From positions 1 through 11,249 of the forward strand of contig JAHEEB010000054.1 in the NCBI GenBank assembly GCA_024640925.1: DNA of 11,249 nt, in the 5' to 3' direction. A model generated the notes under the pieces. That model was not told where the DNA came from and did no database searches. It saw only the letters and a list, made by a program, of their open reading frames with translations. The position numbers and the translations under genes are program-made. The stretch's first letter is position 1, and every line of letters begins with the position of its first letter. Positions 1 through 5,211 of the stretch are shown here, piece after piece. The DNA is from Bacteroidota bacterium. Its GTDB lineage: Bacteria; Bacteroidota; Bacteroidia; Bacteroidales; UBA10428.

Positions 1-452
1 TACTCCTGGCAATTATTACAACGAAACACTTCAGTGGATGAAACAGAATCAAGAGGTACCTTTTTGCCTTCAAAAGTTCCAGTCATTCCAATGGTTACAT
101 TAAAAGAACCTGATACAACACTGTCATCCTCTATTTTCCCCTTTACATATATGTCAACCCCACTGATTCCGATGGTAGATTTAGCAACGCAATTTTCGAT
201 TGTACCCTCAAATTCAATCCCGTAATTTTCCGAGCTTGGAAGGTCAAAACGAATCAGAAGGTCACCCTCAAAATCTTTTTCATTCTGACTTACAGGTGCA
301 ACAAATGTCCCCGATATGCCATCAGTAGCTACCCAATTCCCTAACCAAAGACCATTTACATTGCTGCCTGCAGTCTTGTTTTCTTCCTTTTCGCATGACG
401 AAAGACCAAAAATAAAGACAACTGATAGAAAAAGTAATATGCATTTTTTCAT
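1..452 (-). CDS. Putative lipoprotein, 3' end cut off by the window
   Basis: The minus-strand frame from ATG at 452 stays open to the left edge, so 150 residues are visible and the C-terminus is missing. Residues 1-20 form a lipoprotein signal: a Lys-Lys start, a hydrophobic stretch, then the lipobox Leu-Ser-Ser-Cys with Cys20 as the expected lipidation site, followed by an acidic/Lys run (EKEENK). The rest is rich in Gly, Thr, Val and aromatic residues in alternating, beta-strand-like patterns (for example GLWLGNW at 34-40 and GTFEG near 125), which suggests a small beta-barrel or beta-sandwich lipoprotein. A CxxC pair (C145, C148) sits at the visible end. It lies 72 bases downstream of the outer-membrane protein gene on the same strand, so co-transcription is likely. 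I recognise no specific family. The lipoprotein call is firm; the function is unknown. Confidence 0.75.
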   Translation of the reverse strand, partial: MKKCILLFLSVVFIFGLSSCEKEENKTAGSNVNGLWLGNWVATDGISGTFVAPVSQNEKDFEGDLLIRFDLPSSENYGIEFEGTIENCVAKSTIGISGVDIYVKGKIEDDSVVSGSFNVTIGMTGTFEGKKVPLDSVSSTEVFRCNNCQE

Positions 453-524
453 TGTTTTCAGTTTATGTATGTTTAATTTATTTTTTTATGTGAAAGCATC
501 GATTGTCCCTGTTCTGGCAGGAAC

Positions 525-1109
525 CTAAAAGAGGTATCCGATTTTCATAAACAATCTCGGATACATAATTAAGGAACTTGCCGGTGCTTCATTCGATGGA
601 AGAAAATAATACCCGAAACAGGATTGAAATTGAAGCGACATTTCAATTTGACCGATCTGATAAGCAGGACCGGCAATAATGCCATTTTCAATACCCCACA
701 GCGAATTGACGAAATCGTCCGATGCAATATGTCCTAAATTTCCGAACCCTCCTATTTCGGCATGAAAAGGTGTTTCGGGAAACTGAGCAATAAACTGAAA
801 TCCAAAAGAAGTCCGGTTGACAGAAATTTTGTCGGTATAAAATGATTCCAGGTTGAGCTTTTCATGTTCCATATTTACACCCAAACGAAGTGTTTCATTC
901 AACCTATAGTTGTAGGAAAGATTAAAAATGGCATGTGTTTCAGGGTCAATCCAAATTTCATAATCCGGATTATCAAAATCAATATAGGCACTGTTTTCGA
1001 TTTTAATGTTCATACCAGCAGAAAGTGAAACAACATTTTTGCTTTTCTGAGAAAAGAGATTCATCTTTAAAAGCAAAGCGGAAAAAATGAGAAATAAAAT
1101 CTTTTTCAT
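525..1109 (-). CDS. Predicted outer-membrane beta-barrel protein, unknown function
   Basis: This is a complete 194-residue protein that starts ATGAAAAAG and ends in TAG. Residues 1-20 are a typical Sec signal peptide (Lys-Lys, then ILFLIFSALLL, with cleavage likely near FSQ). The mature part has amphipathic alternating segments such as the NLSYNYRL and TSFGFQFIAQF regions, aromatic residues at strand ends, and a final Phe (KIGYLF). This is the usual signature of a small outer-membrane barrel inserted by the Bam machinery. The Gly-rich run GGFGNLGH (120-127) resembles strand turns in porin-like families. I cannot assign a substrate or family. It is the first gene of a likely two-gene minus-strand unit with the lipoprotein downstream, so the pair may form a small envelope complex (inference from spacing only). 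Confidence 0.75.
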   Translation of the reverse strand: MKKILFLIFSALLLKMNLFSQKSKNVVSLSAGMNIKIENSAYIDFDNPDYEIWIDPETHAIFNLSYNYRLNETLRLGVNMEHEKLNLESFYTDKISVNRTSFGFQFIAQFPETPFHAEIGGFGNLGHIASDDFVNSLWGIENGIIAGPAYQIGQIEMSLQFQSCFGYYFLPSNEAPASSLIMYPRLFMKIGYLF

Positions 1110-1122
1110 AGTATAATGTTTT

Positions 1123-1170
1123 AATGGAATTTTTCCATTTGGTTATATTATGAAATGAACGATATCATTC
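1123..1170. promoter_or_regulatory. Two short palindromes upstream of the OMP gene
   Basis: Two inverted repeats lie in the 60 bases before the minus-strand start at 1109. One is AATGGAA-TTT-TTCCATT at 1123-1139 (perfect 7-base arms, 3-base spacer). The other is GAACGATATCATTC at 1157-1170, a 14-base palindrome with one mismatched pair around GATATC. They could be operator sites or a leader hairpin for the OMP-lipoprotein unit. I found no clear TAnnTTTG box nearby, so the promoter itself is not placed. Confidence 0.25.
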
Positions 1171-1262
1171 CTTCGTTACAAAAAGGATCAAAAAAAATCT
1201 TGGAAAAAAGTACAAAAAACTAATTTTACTTTAACAGATCAGGCCTTTTCACGAAAGGGTTG

Positions 1263-1406
1263 TTCAAAAAGGTGTATATCCTTGTGAATTGGCCACAAAG
1301 GCAAAGCTCTCAAAGATTCACAAATTTTTTATTTTAAAGAGATTAACCTTAGAGATATTTTTGTGTCTTAGAGGCTTCGTGGCTATTTTAAACTTTTTGG
1401 ATAGCC
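1263..1406. repeat. Decayed inverted-repeat (MITE-like) element of CACAAAG words
   Basis: The left arm contains GGCCACAAAGGC (1291-1302) followed by CTCTCAAAGATTCACAAA. The right arm (1347-1383), read on the other strand, contains GCCACGAAGCC, then CTCTAAGACACAAAAA. The outer ends also pair (TTCAAAAAGG near 1263 against CTTTTTGGA near 1393-1401). The arms are related but clearly diverged, and the centre is AT-rich. Words of the CCACAAAG / CTTTGTG / CTTCGTGG type occur in dispersed intergenic repeats of many Bacteroidota genomes (general knowledge, not checked here). A shorter relative lies at 3675-3707, on the other side of the STING and radical SAM genes. Confidence 0.5.
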
Positions 1407-1600
1407 TATGATCAGCAATAGATCTGGTTTTAGCCATGCAATTTGAAAACTTTCTATGGTTCGTTGCCTTTTATGTTTCTGCTGAATTGTTCTACAATCG
1501 GAAAACAATCAATAGTCTAACAATAAATAGTTTTCGTGGAATTACATAAAATTATATAGAGGGAAAGGTTGACAAGAGAAGGTTAGGTATTGTAAATTAG

Positions 1601-1726
1601 AGCAGAAAAATAGTCCACAACTTAATTATTGTAAGCACAAGTATGTTTACAACAATTTGTATAATGATTTTCATTAAAAATAAACGGAGCAAGCCGAAAA
1701 TCCGATTCAAGAGTAGGCAGAAATAA
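1601..1726 (+). other. Short open hydrophobic frame just upstream of the STING-like gene
   Basis: In the frame one base off the downstream gene, the stretch between a TAG at 1598-1600 and a TAA at 1724-1726 is open. It encodes a strongly hydrophobic run (LIIVSTSMFTTICIMIFI) followed by a very basic tail (KNKRSKPKIRFKSR). That pattern fits one transmembrane helix with a cytoplasmic positive anchor. The only ATG in it is at 1643, inside the hydrophobic run, which would give a 27-residue peptide stopping 7 bases before the ATG at 1734. It may be the displaced N-terminal membrane segment of the STING-like protein, a tiny separate protein, or chance. Confidence 0.25.
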
Positions 1727-1733
1727 AATCATT

Positions 1734-2366
1734 ATGCCATTAACAGCACTTGCCATTGAAACCATAGTAGATATAGCCAATGCTATATTTACTAGCTTTA
1801 TTAAACCCGAAAAGAGAAAATACCCTGAGTTAATAAACGACAACCTTGTCTCTATTGGTCTTGCCACAGGATACTTCTTTAACTTTATTGATATGACTGC
1901 CAAAACAATTCAATATACAGGCGGTTTGGATATCTATTCTTCAACTGCGGATAGGAAGCCTGATTTAACTAAACCTGCTATTCATTATTCAAAAGATAAT
2001 ATTAAAGTTGAAATTATTATGCCCAAAAGACTCAATATGTATAATTTTGCTGCATGCGAAAAAGAATTTACACTTTATAAAACCGGTTTCTTTTTTTCAG
2101 AAGCTAACGGCAGAAACTATGGAGTTAATTATGCTACTATGGAAACAAATAAGGACACAATATTAAGAATTGTTGATTATGCCCGACCAATAATTGCGTC
2201 CAAACCTTTCTATGAACAAATCTTAATGGTTCCAATCGAGACGGATGAAAGATGGGAGAATACTCAGTTAGCTGAAATTACTGCATTTAAAAAAACACTT
2301 GAAGTTTTGTTAAATAGGTCTTATGGTACTCTTCCAAACAAGTTAAGCTTTATGGATATTGGATAG
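1734..2366 (+). CDS. Prokaryotic STING-domain protein (cyclic dinucleotide receptor), no adjacent CD-NTase
   Basis: This 210-residue protein matches the STING ligand-binding fold along its length by my own reading. The series is a first helix LVSIGLATGYFFNFI (38-52), comparable to GLAWSYYIGYL of animal STING; a core strand VEIIMP (92-97), compared with LYILLP; the lid region GRNYGVNY (126-133); the strand-loop VDYARPI (147-153), compared with EYATPL; and the helix ITAFKKTLEVLL (182-193), compared with the LFCRTLEDIL helix. In CBASS anti-phage systems, bacterial STING proteins bind cyclic dinucleotides, usually c-di-GMP, made by a CD-NTase; they then oligomerise and trigger a TIR or membrane effector. 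Asp148 sits where bacterial STINGs carry an Asp for guanine recognition, but Arg151 replaces the usual Thr. The only effector candidate is residues 3-23, one weakly hydrophobic helix with Glu9 and Asp13. No TIR domain is seen. ATG 1734 is chosen because the frame has no other usable start back to the TGA at 1665-1667. The N-terminus therefore looks short for a TM-STING (Cap13 type). Confidence 0.72.
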   Translation: MPLTALAIETIVDIANAIFTSFIKPEKRKYPELINDNLVSIGLATGYFFNFIDMTAKTIQYTGGLDIYSSTADRKPDLTKPAIHYSKDNIKVEIIMPKRLNMYNFAACEKEFTLYKTGFFFSEANGRNYGVNYATMETNKDTILRIVDYARPIIASKPFYEQILMVPIETDERWENTQLAEITAFKKTLEVLLNRSYGTLPNKLSFMDIG

Positions 2367-2368
2367 GG

Positions 2369-2407
2369 TTTTATTATAAAAGCTTGAATTGACATGAAAT
2401 TTTCATG
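2369..2407. repeat. Two AT-rich palindromes after the STING-like gene
   Basis: TTTTATTATAAAA (2369-2381; 6-base arms around one T) begins 2 bases after the STING-like stop codon. CATGAAATTTTCATG (2393-2407; perfect 7-base arms around one T) follows. Neither is GC-rich or followed by a T tract, so they are poor intrinsic terminators. They could be operator-like sites for the downstream radical SAM gene or chance in AT-rich DNA. Confidence 0.3.
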
Positions 2408-2472
2408 AAAAAGATTATGGTTGACTTGAGTGATTTAAATTGGTAAAAAACAGAGATAGGAATAGTTAGATA

Positions 2473-2480
2473 TAATTTTG
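2473..2480 (+). promoter_or_regulatory. Candidate Bacteroidota -7 promoter box for the radical SAM gene
   Basis: TAATTTTG fits the Bacteroidota housekeeping -7 consensus TAnnTTTG exactly and lies 81 bases before the start codon at 2562. I see no good TTTG -33 element at the usual 19-21 base distance; the nearest TTGG is at 2440-2443, too far upstream. The box is therefore only a candidate. If real, it would give the radical SAM gene its own promoter, separate from the STING-like gene, with a leader of about 75 bases. Confidence 0.3.
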
Positions 2481-2561
2481 TGATGGTAAAACAACAAAAT
2501 TTGTTAATTTCCCTGATAATATATTGTATGTAACCTTGCATCAGTCTGCTTTATTTGACAT

Positions 2562-3575
2562 ATGAAATTAGTAAAAAAAAGATTACTAAAACATTTGTTT
2601 TATCTTGTTATCCGGCGGATATACATTACCTATTATTGGAAGTCGCCCCGGACAATGCCTGCTGTAAATCACCCTCATGTTGTGGAAATAGAACTTACCA
2701 ATAACTGCAATTTGAACTGTGTGCATTGTCACAGAAGTAAAATGGATAGAAAGCCTGGCAATATGGATCTTTCTGTATTCACAAAACTTATTGACGAAAT
2801 AGCAACCTACCCAATCGCTTTTTTGCGAATAGTAGGACAGGGTGAATCGGCTCTTCACCCTTTATTTCCTGATCTGATGAGATATGCATCAGGCAAGTCA
2901 ATAAAAATTGAACTTACCACAAACGGGACAATTTTTGATTTGTATTCAATAGAAGAAATATTACAATGGGATATTGATATATTAGGCATATCGGTAGATG
3001 GATTAGATAAAGACTCTTATCATCAAATTCGAAGAGGAGGCAATTACGAAAAATTAGTGACAAATATCCAAACCTTTTATTCCACACGAAATAAAACAAA
3101 TAAAAAATACCCCCTGGTTTGTTTGCGAAACGTAATCTTCCCGGATAACACAACACAACAATTAAAAAATTTTAAAGAGAGTTGGCAAGATTCAGTCGAT
3201 ATGATTTTATTTAATACCTTAACAACCTGCCAGAAGCCAGTAGATAAACAATATTTAAGCCGTTGCCGTTGCAACGAATTATTTTTCGAAGCGCATATAC
3301 GTTATGATGGAAGTGTATTGCTATGTCAAAATCAATTTTTATATGGAACTAATGAGGTAATTGGAAATATGAAAATCAGTAGCCTACGACAGATTTGGAA
3401 ATCAAACCGTTTAAAGGAAATGCGCATGCTTCATTATAAAAGGGATTTTCCTCAACCCTGTAAAATGTGTTTTAGCAACAACAAAAATCTTGAGAACTAT
3501 ACCAATTCACGCTTATACAACTCTTCTAAGAATAAAATAATTAACGTCCTAAATAAATTTATTAACCTGACGTGA
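2562..3575 (+). CDS. Radical SAM protein with SPASM-type C-terminal domain, substrate unknown
   Basis: This is a 337-residue radical S-adenosylmethionine enzyme. The [4Fe-4S]-binding motif CxxxCxxC is intact (C49, C53, C56, in CNLNCVHC) on the first strand of a partial TIM barrel. It is followed by a GGEP-like segment VGQGES (91-96), the TTNG strand (119-122), and the LGISVDG strand (141-147). The C-terminal third carries further cysteines (C235, C237, C255, C300, C303) around RYDGSVLLC and a final CKMC, the layout of a SPASM/twitch domain that holds auxiliary iron-sulfur clusters. Such enzymes modify peptides, proteins or small molecules, and also occur in cell-surface glycan loci. A basic, hydrophobic N-terminal segment (1-25) might touch the membrane. 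No RiPP precursor, partner enzyme or dedicated transporter is adjacent apart from the separately promoted exporter, so I do not guess a substrate. It is 195 bases from the STING-like gene and probably not coupled to it. Confidence 0.85.
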   Translation: MKLVKKRLLKHLFYLVIRRIYITYYWKSPRTMPAVNHPHVVEIELTNNCNLNCVHCHRSKMDRKPGNMDLSVFTKLIDEIATYPIAFLRIVGQGESALHPLFPDLMRYASGKSIKIELTTNGTIFDLYSIEEILQWDIDILGISVDGLDKDSYHQIRRGGNYEKLVTNIQTFYSTRNKTNKKYPLVCLRNVIFPDNTTQQLKNFKESWQDSVDMILFNTLTTCQKPVDKQYLSRCRCNELFFEAHIRYDGSVLLCQNQFLYGTNEVIGNMKISSLRQIWKSNRLKEMRMLHYKRDFPQPCKMCFSNNKNLENYTNSRLYNSSKNKIINVLNKFINLT

Positions 3576-3593
3576 TTGCAGGTTATTCCTTTC
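3563..3593 (+). terminator. Possible intrinsic terminator at the end of the radical SAM gene
   Basis: A perfect 7-base inverted repeat, TAACCTG (3563-3569) and CAGGTTA (3579-3585), encloses a 9-base loop that contains the TGA stop codon. A T-rich run (TTCCTTTCT) follows. The stem is short and only moderately GC-rich, so termination would be weak. Its position between the radical SAM gene and the exporter fits separate transcription units. Confidence 0.4.
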
Positions 3594-3674
3594 TAAATCA
3601 AATTGAATTTCTGCACAAAAATTAAAAGTATTGACAAAAACCAGGTATTAACTTAAGTGTTCGCATTAAAGAAT

Positions 3675-3707
3675 TCTTTGTGGCTCTGTTGTCCTTCGTG
3701 ATAAAAA
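3675..3707 (+). repeat. Remnant of the CACAAAG-type repeat
   Basis: The words CTTTGTGG and CCTTCGTGATAAAA occur in the same order and at nearly the same distance (2 bases different) as TTTTGTG and GCTTCGTGGCTATTTT in the right arm of the element at 1263-1406. It is a single arm without an obvious partner. The two copies bracket the STING-like and radical SAM genes. Confidence 0.35.
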
Positions 3708-3765
3708 GTATGATAAAGTCACCTCAGTGGTCAAAAAATACAACCTCAAAGGCTTTTGTAGAACT

Positions 3766-3800
3766 GTTTCGAATTGGACACCCCGTCCATAATTGGACAG
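3766..3800. promoter_or_regulatory. Candidate activator-binding sites (UAS) for the export operon
   Basis: AATTGGACA occurs twice, at 3772-3780 and 3791-3799, 19 bases apart. GTCCA at 3785-3789 lies between them, making two overlapping inverted repeats: TGGAC-5 bases-GTCCA, and GTCCA-TAAT-TGGAC. The array lies about 60-90 bases upstream of the sigma-54-like promoter, the usual distance for an enhancer bound by an NtrC-family activator. A related site, GTTTCGnnnTGGACA, appears here (3766-3780) and in reverse at 3874-3888. The binding protein is not encoded in this window. Confidence 0.5.
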
Positions 3801-3856
3801 ATTTATTCCCGGTATAAAATACCTAACAACTTAAATTTCAGCGAATAAAAAAACAC

Positions 3857-3873
3857 TGGCACGCAATTCGTTT
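3857..3873 (+). promoter_or_regulatory. Candidate sigma-54 (-24/-12) promoter of the export operon
   Basis: TGGCACG at 3857-3863 is a perfect -24 element. At the required spacing, the -12 element reads TCGT instead of TTGC, so it keeps the central G but loses the final C. Transcription would begin near 3882, leaving a leader of only about 17 bases before ATG 3899. The strong -24 box, the enhancer-like palindromes upstream, and the known use of sigma-54 for Bacteroidota FtsX-permease export loci (recalled, not checked) support the call. The poor -12 box is the main doubt. Confidence 0.45.
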
Positions 3874-3888
3874 TGTCCACCCCGAAAC
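3874..3888 (-). promoter_or_regulatory. Inverted copy of the upstream site at the expected transcription start
   Basis: Read on the minus strand this is GTTTCGGGGTGGACA. It matches the plus-strand GTTTCGAATTGGACA at 3766-3780 in 12 of 15 positions. It overlaps the predicted start of transcription, where a bound protein would block rather than activate. The pair could act as a looping or autoregulatory site. No experimental family assignment is possible from sequence. Confidence 0.35.
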
Positions 3889-3898
3889 TAATTATTGT

Positions 3899-5152
3899 AT
3901 GGACAGAACAATCTCAAACGCTGTAAAGCAAAAAAGAAAAACCGGGCAAATTATCAGGAGTGTTGGCATAGGAATCGTTTTCATTGCAATCATTTTATCC
4001 TTTCGGTTTTTCATAAAGCCTGCCATACAAAAGAATGAATTTTACACCGACAGCACTGAGATTGGAAATGTTGAAGCCTCTATAACAGCGTCGGGAATTG
4101 TTTTGCCTGAATTTGAAGAAATCATTACAAGTCCTATTCAATCAAGAATTGTAAAAATCAATTACAATACAGGCGAAAAAGTTAAGCCTGGAGATCCCAT
4201 ATTATTGCTCGATACAAAAATTACTGAGTCGTCTCTTGAAAAACTCAAGGATGAACTGAGCATGAAAAAGAACAATGTAAACCAGCTAAAACTTCAACTC
4301 GAAAAGAATCTGATCGATTTAAAAACCCAATACGAAATCAGAAAACTACAGGTTGAAAACATGGAAACAGAACTTGAAGAAGAAAAGTACCTCGATAAAA
4401 TAGGAGGAGGGACAAAAGAAAAAATAGAAAAAGCGGAGTTGAACCTGAAAATATCGAAGCTGGAATTAGAACAAATCCGCCAAAGCATAGAGAATCAGGA
4501 AAAATCGATACAAGCCAATGTGTTGGGACTAAACTATGAAATAAGTATTCAGCAAAAAAGTGTAAACGAATTACAGGATAAACTGAATCAATCGACCATT
4601 ACTACCAGCAAAGATGGCGTGGTAACATGGATTAATGATCAGATTGGAAAAAATATAAATGCCGGTGACGAACTGGTTAAGGTTGCCAACCTTCAAAGCT
4701 ATGAAGTGTCGGGCAAAATTTCCGATATGTATGCCGAGAAACTGCATATAGGTAGTACGGTTATCGTTCGAATAAACGAAAATACTGAGGTGAGGGGAGA
4801 AGTAGTAAGTGTTTCGCCGGCAGTATCGGGCAATATCATCGATTTTAAAATTAAACTGGCTAAAAAAGATCATGAATTGCTACGGCCTAATTTAAAAGTA
4901 GATGTTTTTGTCGTTACAGCATTTAAAGAAAATGTTTTACGCCTAAAAAACGGTGCTTTCTATAAAGGAGCAACCAAACAGAATGTGTTTGTTGTCGATG
5001 GTAACAAACTGGTCCGGCGAGAGGTTGAGTTTGGTGAAAGCAATTTCAATTATGTCGAAATAGCCAAAGGACTAAAGGAAGGAGAGGAAGTGGTGGTTTC
5101 GGATATGACGGATTATGAAAGGCATGAAAGGATTACAGTGAAGAGTGATTAG
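3899..5152 (+). CDS. HlyD/MacA-type periplasmic adaptor (membrane fusion protein)
   Basis: This 417-residue protein links an inner-membrane permease to the TolC-type channel in a tripartite exporter. A basic cytoplasmic start (1-20) precedes one transmembrane helix (about 21-39). The first half of the lipoyl/biotinyl domain follows (about 75-108, with the GEKVKPGDPILLLD turn typical of the family). A long helical hairpin with heptad Leu/Ile/Glu/Lys runs (about 108-232) comes next, then the second lipoyl half (about 233-265), a beta-barrel domain (about 266-340), and a membrane-proximal domain ending in GLKEGEEVVVSD (391-402). The length is normal for the family. ATG 3899 is the first start after the regulatory region and leaves a positive N-terminus before the helix. 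It is the first gene of the operon, 59 bases ahead of the channel gene. Its stop codon lies inside a heptamer tandem repeat, so its last residues (KSD) are partly repeat-encoded. Confidence 0.92.
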   Translation: MDRTISNAVKQKRKTGQIIRSVGIGIVFIAIILSFRFFIKPAIQKNEFYTDSTEIGNVEASITASGIVLPEFEEIITSPIQSRIVKINYNTGEKVKPGDPILLLDTKITESSLEKLKDELSMKKNNVNQLKLQLEKNLIDLKTQYEIRKLQVENMETELEEEKYLDKIGGGTKEKIEKAELNLKISKLELEQIRQSIENQEKSIQANVLGLNYEISIQQKSVNELQDKLNQSTITTSKDGVVTWINDQIGKNINAGDELVKVANLQSYEVSGKISDMYAEKLHIGSTVIVRINENTEVRGEVVSVSPAVSGNIIDFKIKLAKKDHELLRPNLKVDVFVVTAFKENVLRLKNGAFYKGATKQNVFVVDGNKLVRREVEFGESNFNYVEIAKGLKEGEEVVVSDMTDYERHERITVKSD

Positions 5153-5190
5153 TGATCGGAGATCGGGGATCTGTGATGAGTAAAAAGTAA
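5144..5190 (+). repeat. Degenerate heptamer tandem repeat, copy 1
   Basis: Five diverged 7-base units (AGTGATT, AGTGATC, GGAGATC, GGGGATC, TGTGATG; 5144-5178) are followed by AGTAAAAAGTAA (5179-5190). The TAG stop codon of the adaptor gene (5150-5152) lies across the first two units. The same unit and the identical 12-base tail recur after the channel gene at 6690-6743. Neither copy has an obvious hairpin or regulatory motif, so the role is unknown. Confidence 0.75.
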
Positions 5191-5211
5191 ACAAAGTATT
5201 GAAGTGTACTA

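Larger units (their letters stand above)
1110..1733. other. Gene-poor interval between divergent units
   Basis: These 624 bases separate the minus-strand OMP unit from the plus-strand STING-like gene. No convincing protein gene is present on either strand. The contents are the small palindromes near 1123-1170, an A-rich tract around 1180-1220, the imperfect inverted-repeat element at about 1263-1406, and a short hydrophobic open frame at 1601-1726. The minus-strand frame across 1622-1903 is antisense to the STING-like gene and is not taken as a gene. Promoters for both divergent units should lie here, but none matches the Bacteroidota consensus well enough to mark. Confidence 0.6.
3576..3898. 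other. Regulatory interval ahead of the export operon
   Basis: These 323 bases have no plausible gene. The first half holds the tail of the possible terminator and a decayed repeat fragment (3675-3707). The second half is unusually structured: palindromic TGGAC/GTCCA sites at 3766-3800, a sigma-54-like promoter at 3857-3873, and an inverted copy of the upstream site at 3874-3888, ending 10 bases before the adaptor start codon. The interval probably serves as the control region of the export operon. Confidence 0.55.

Noticed and set aside
501..524. CCTG/CAGG inverted repeat between the OMP and lipoprotein genes, considered as a terminator
   Set aside because: The stem is only four bases and, read on the minus strand, is followed by A-rich rather than T-rich sequence.
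34..528. Plus-strand open frames across 34-225 and 316-528
   Set aside because: They lie antisense to the lipoprotein gene, which has a proper lipobox and uninterrupted frame to the window edge.
1643..1726. Independent small transmembrane protein starting at ATG 1643
   Set aside because: The ATG cuts into the middle of the hydrophobic run, leaving only about 11 hydrophobic residues, so I kept it only as a possible displaced piece of the STING-like gene.
1622..1903. 93-residue minus-strand open frame overlapping the start of the STING-like gene
   Set aside because: It is antisense to a gene with a recognisable fold, has no family features of its own, and its composition is what the opposite frame would produce.
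2405..2446. 13-residue open frame beginning MKKIM ahead of the radical SAM gene, considered as a RiPP precursor
   Set aside because: It is too short for a leader plus core and has no Cys/Ser/Thr-rich or repeated core; chance in AT-rich DNA is the simpler explanation.
2483..2533. 16-residue hydrophobic frame (MVKQQNLLISLIIYCM), considered as a small membrane or leader peptide
   Set aside because: Its ATG lies upstream of the transcription start expected from the only candidate -7 box, and nothing else supports it.
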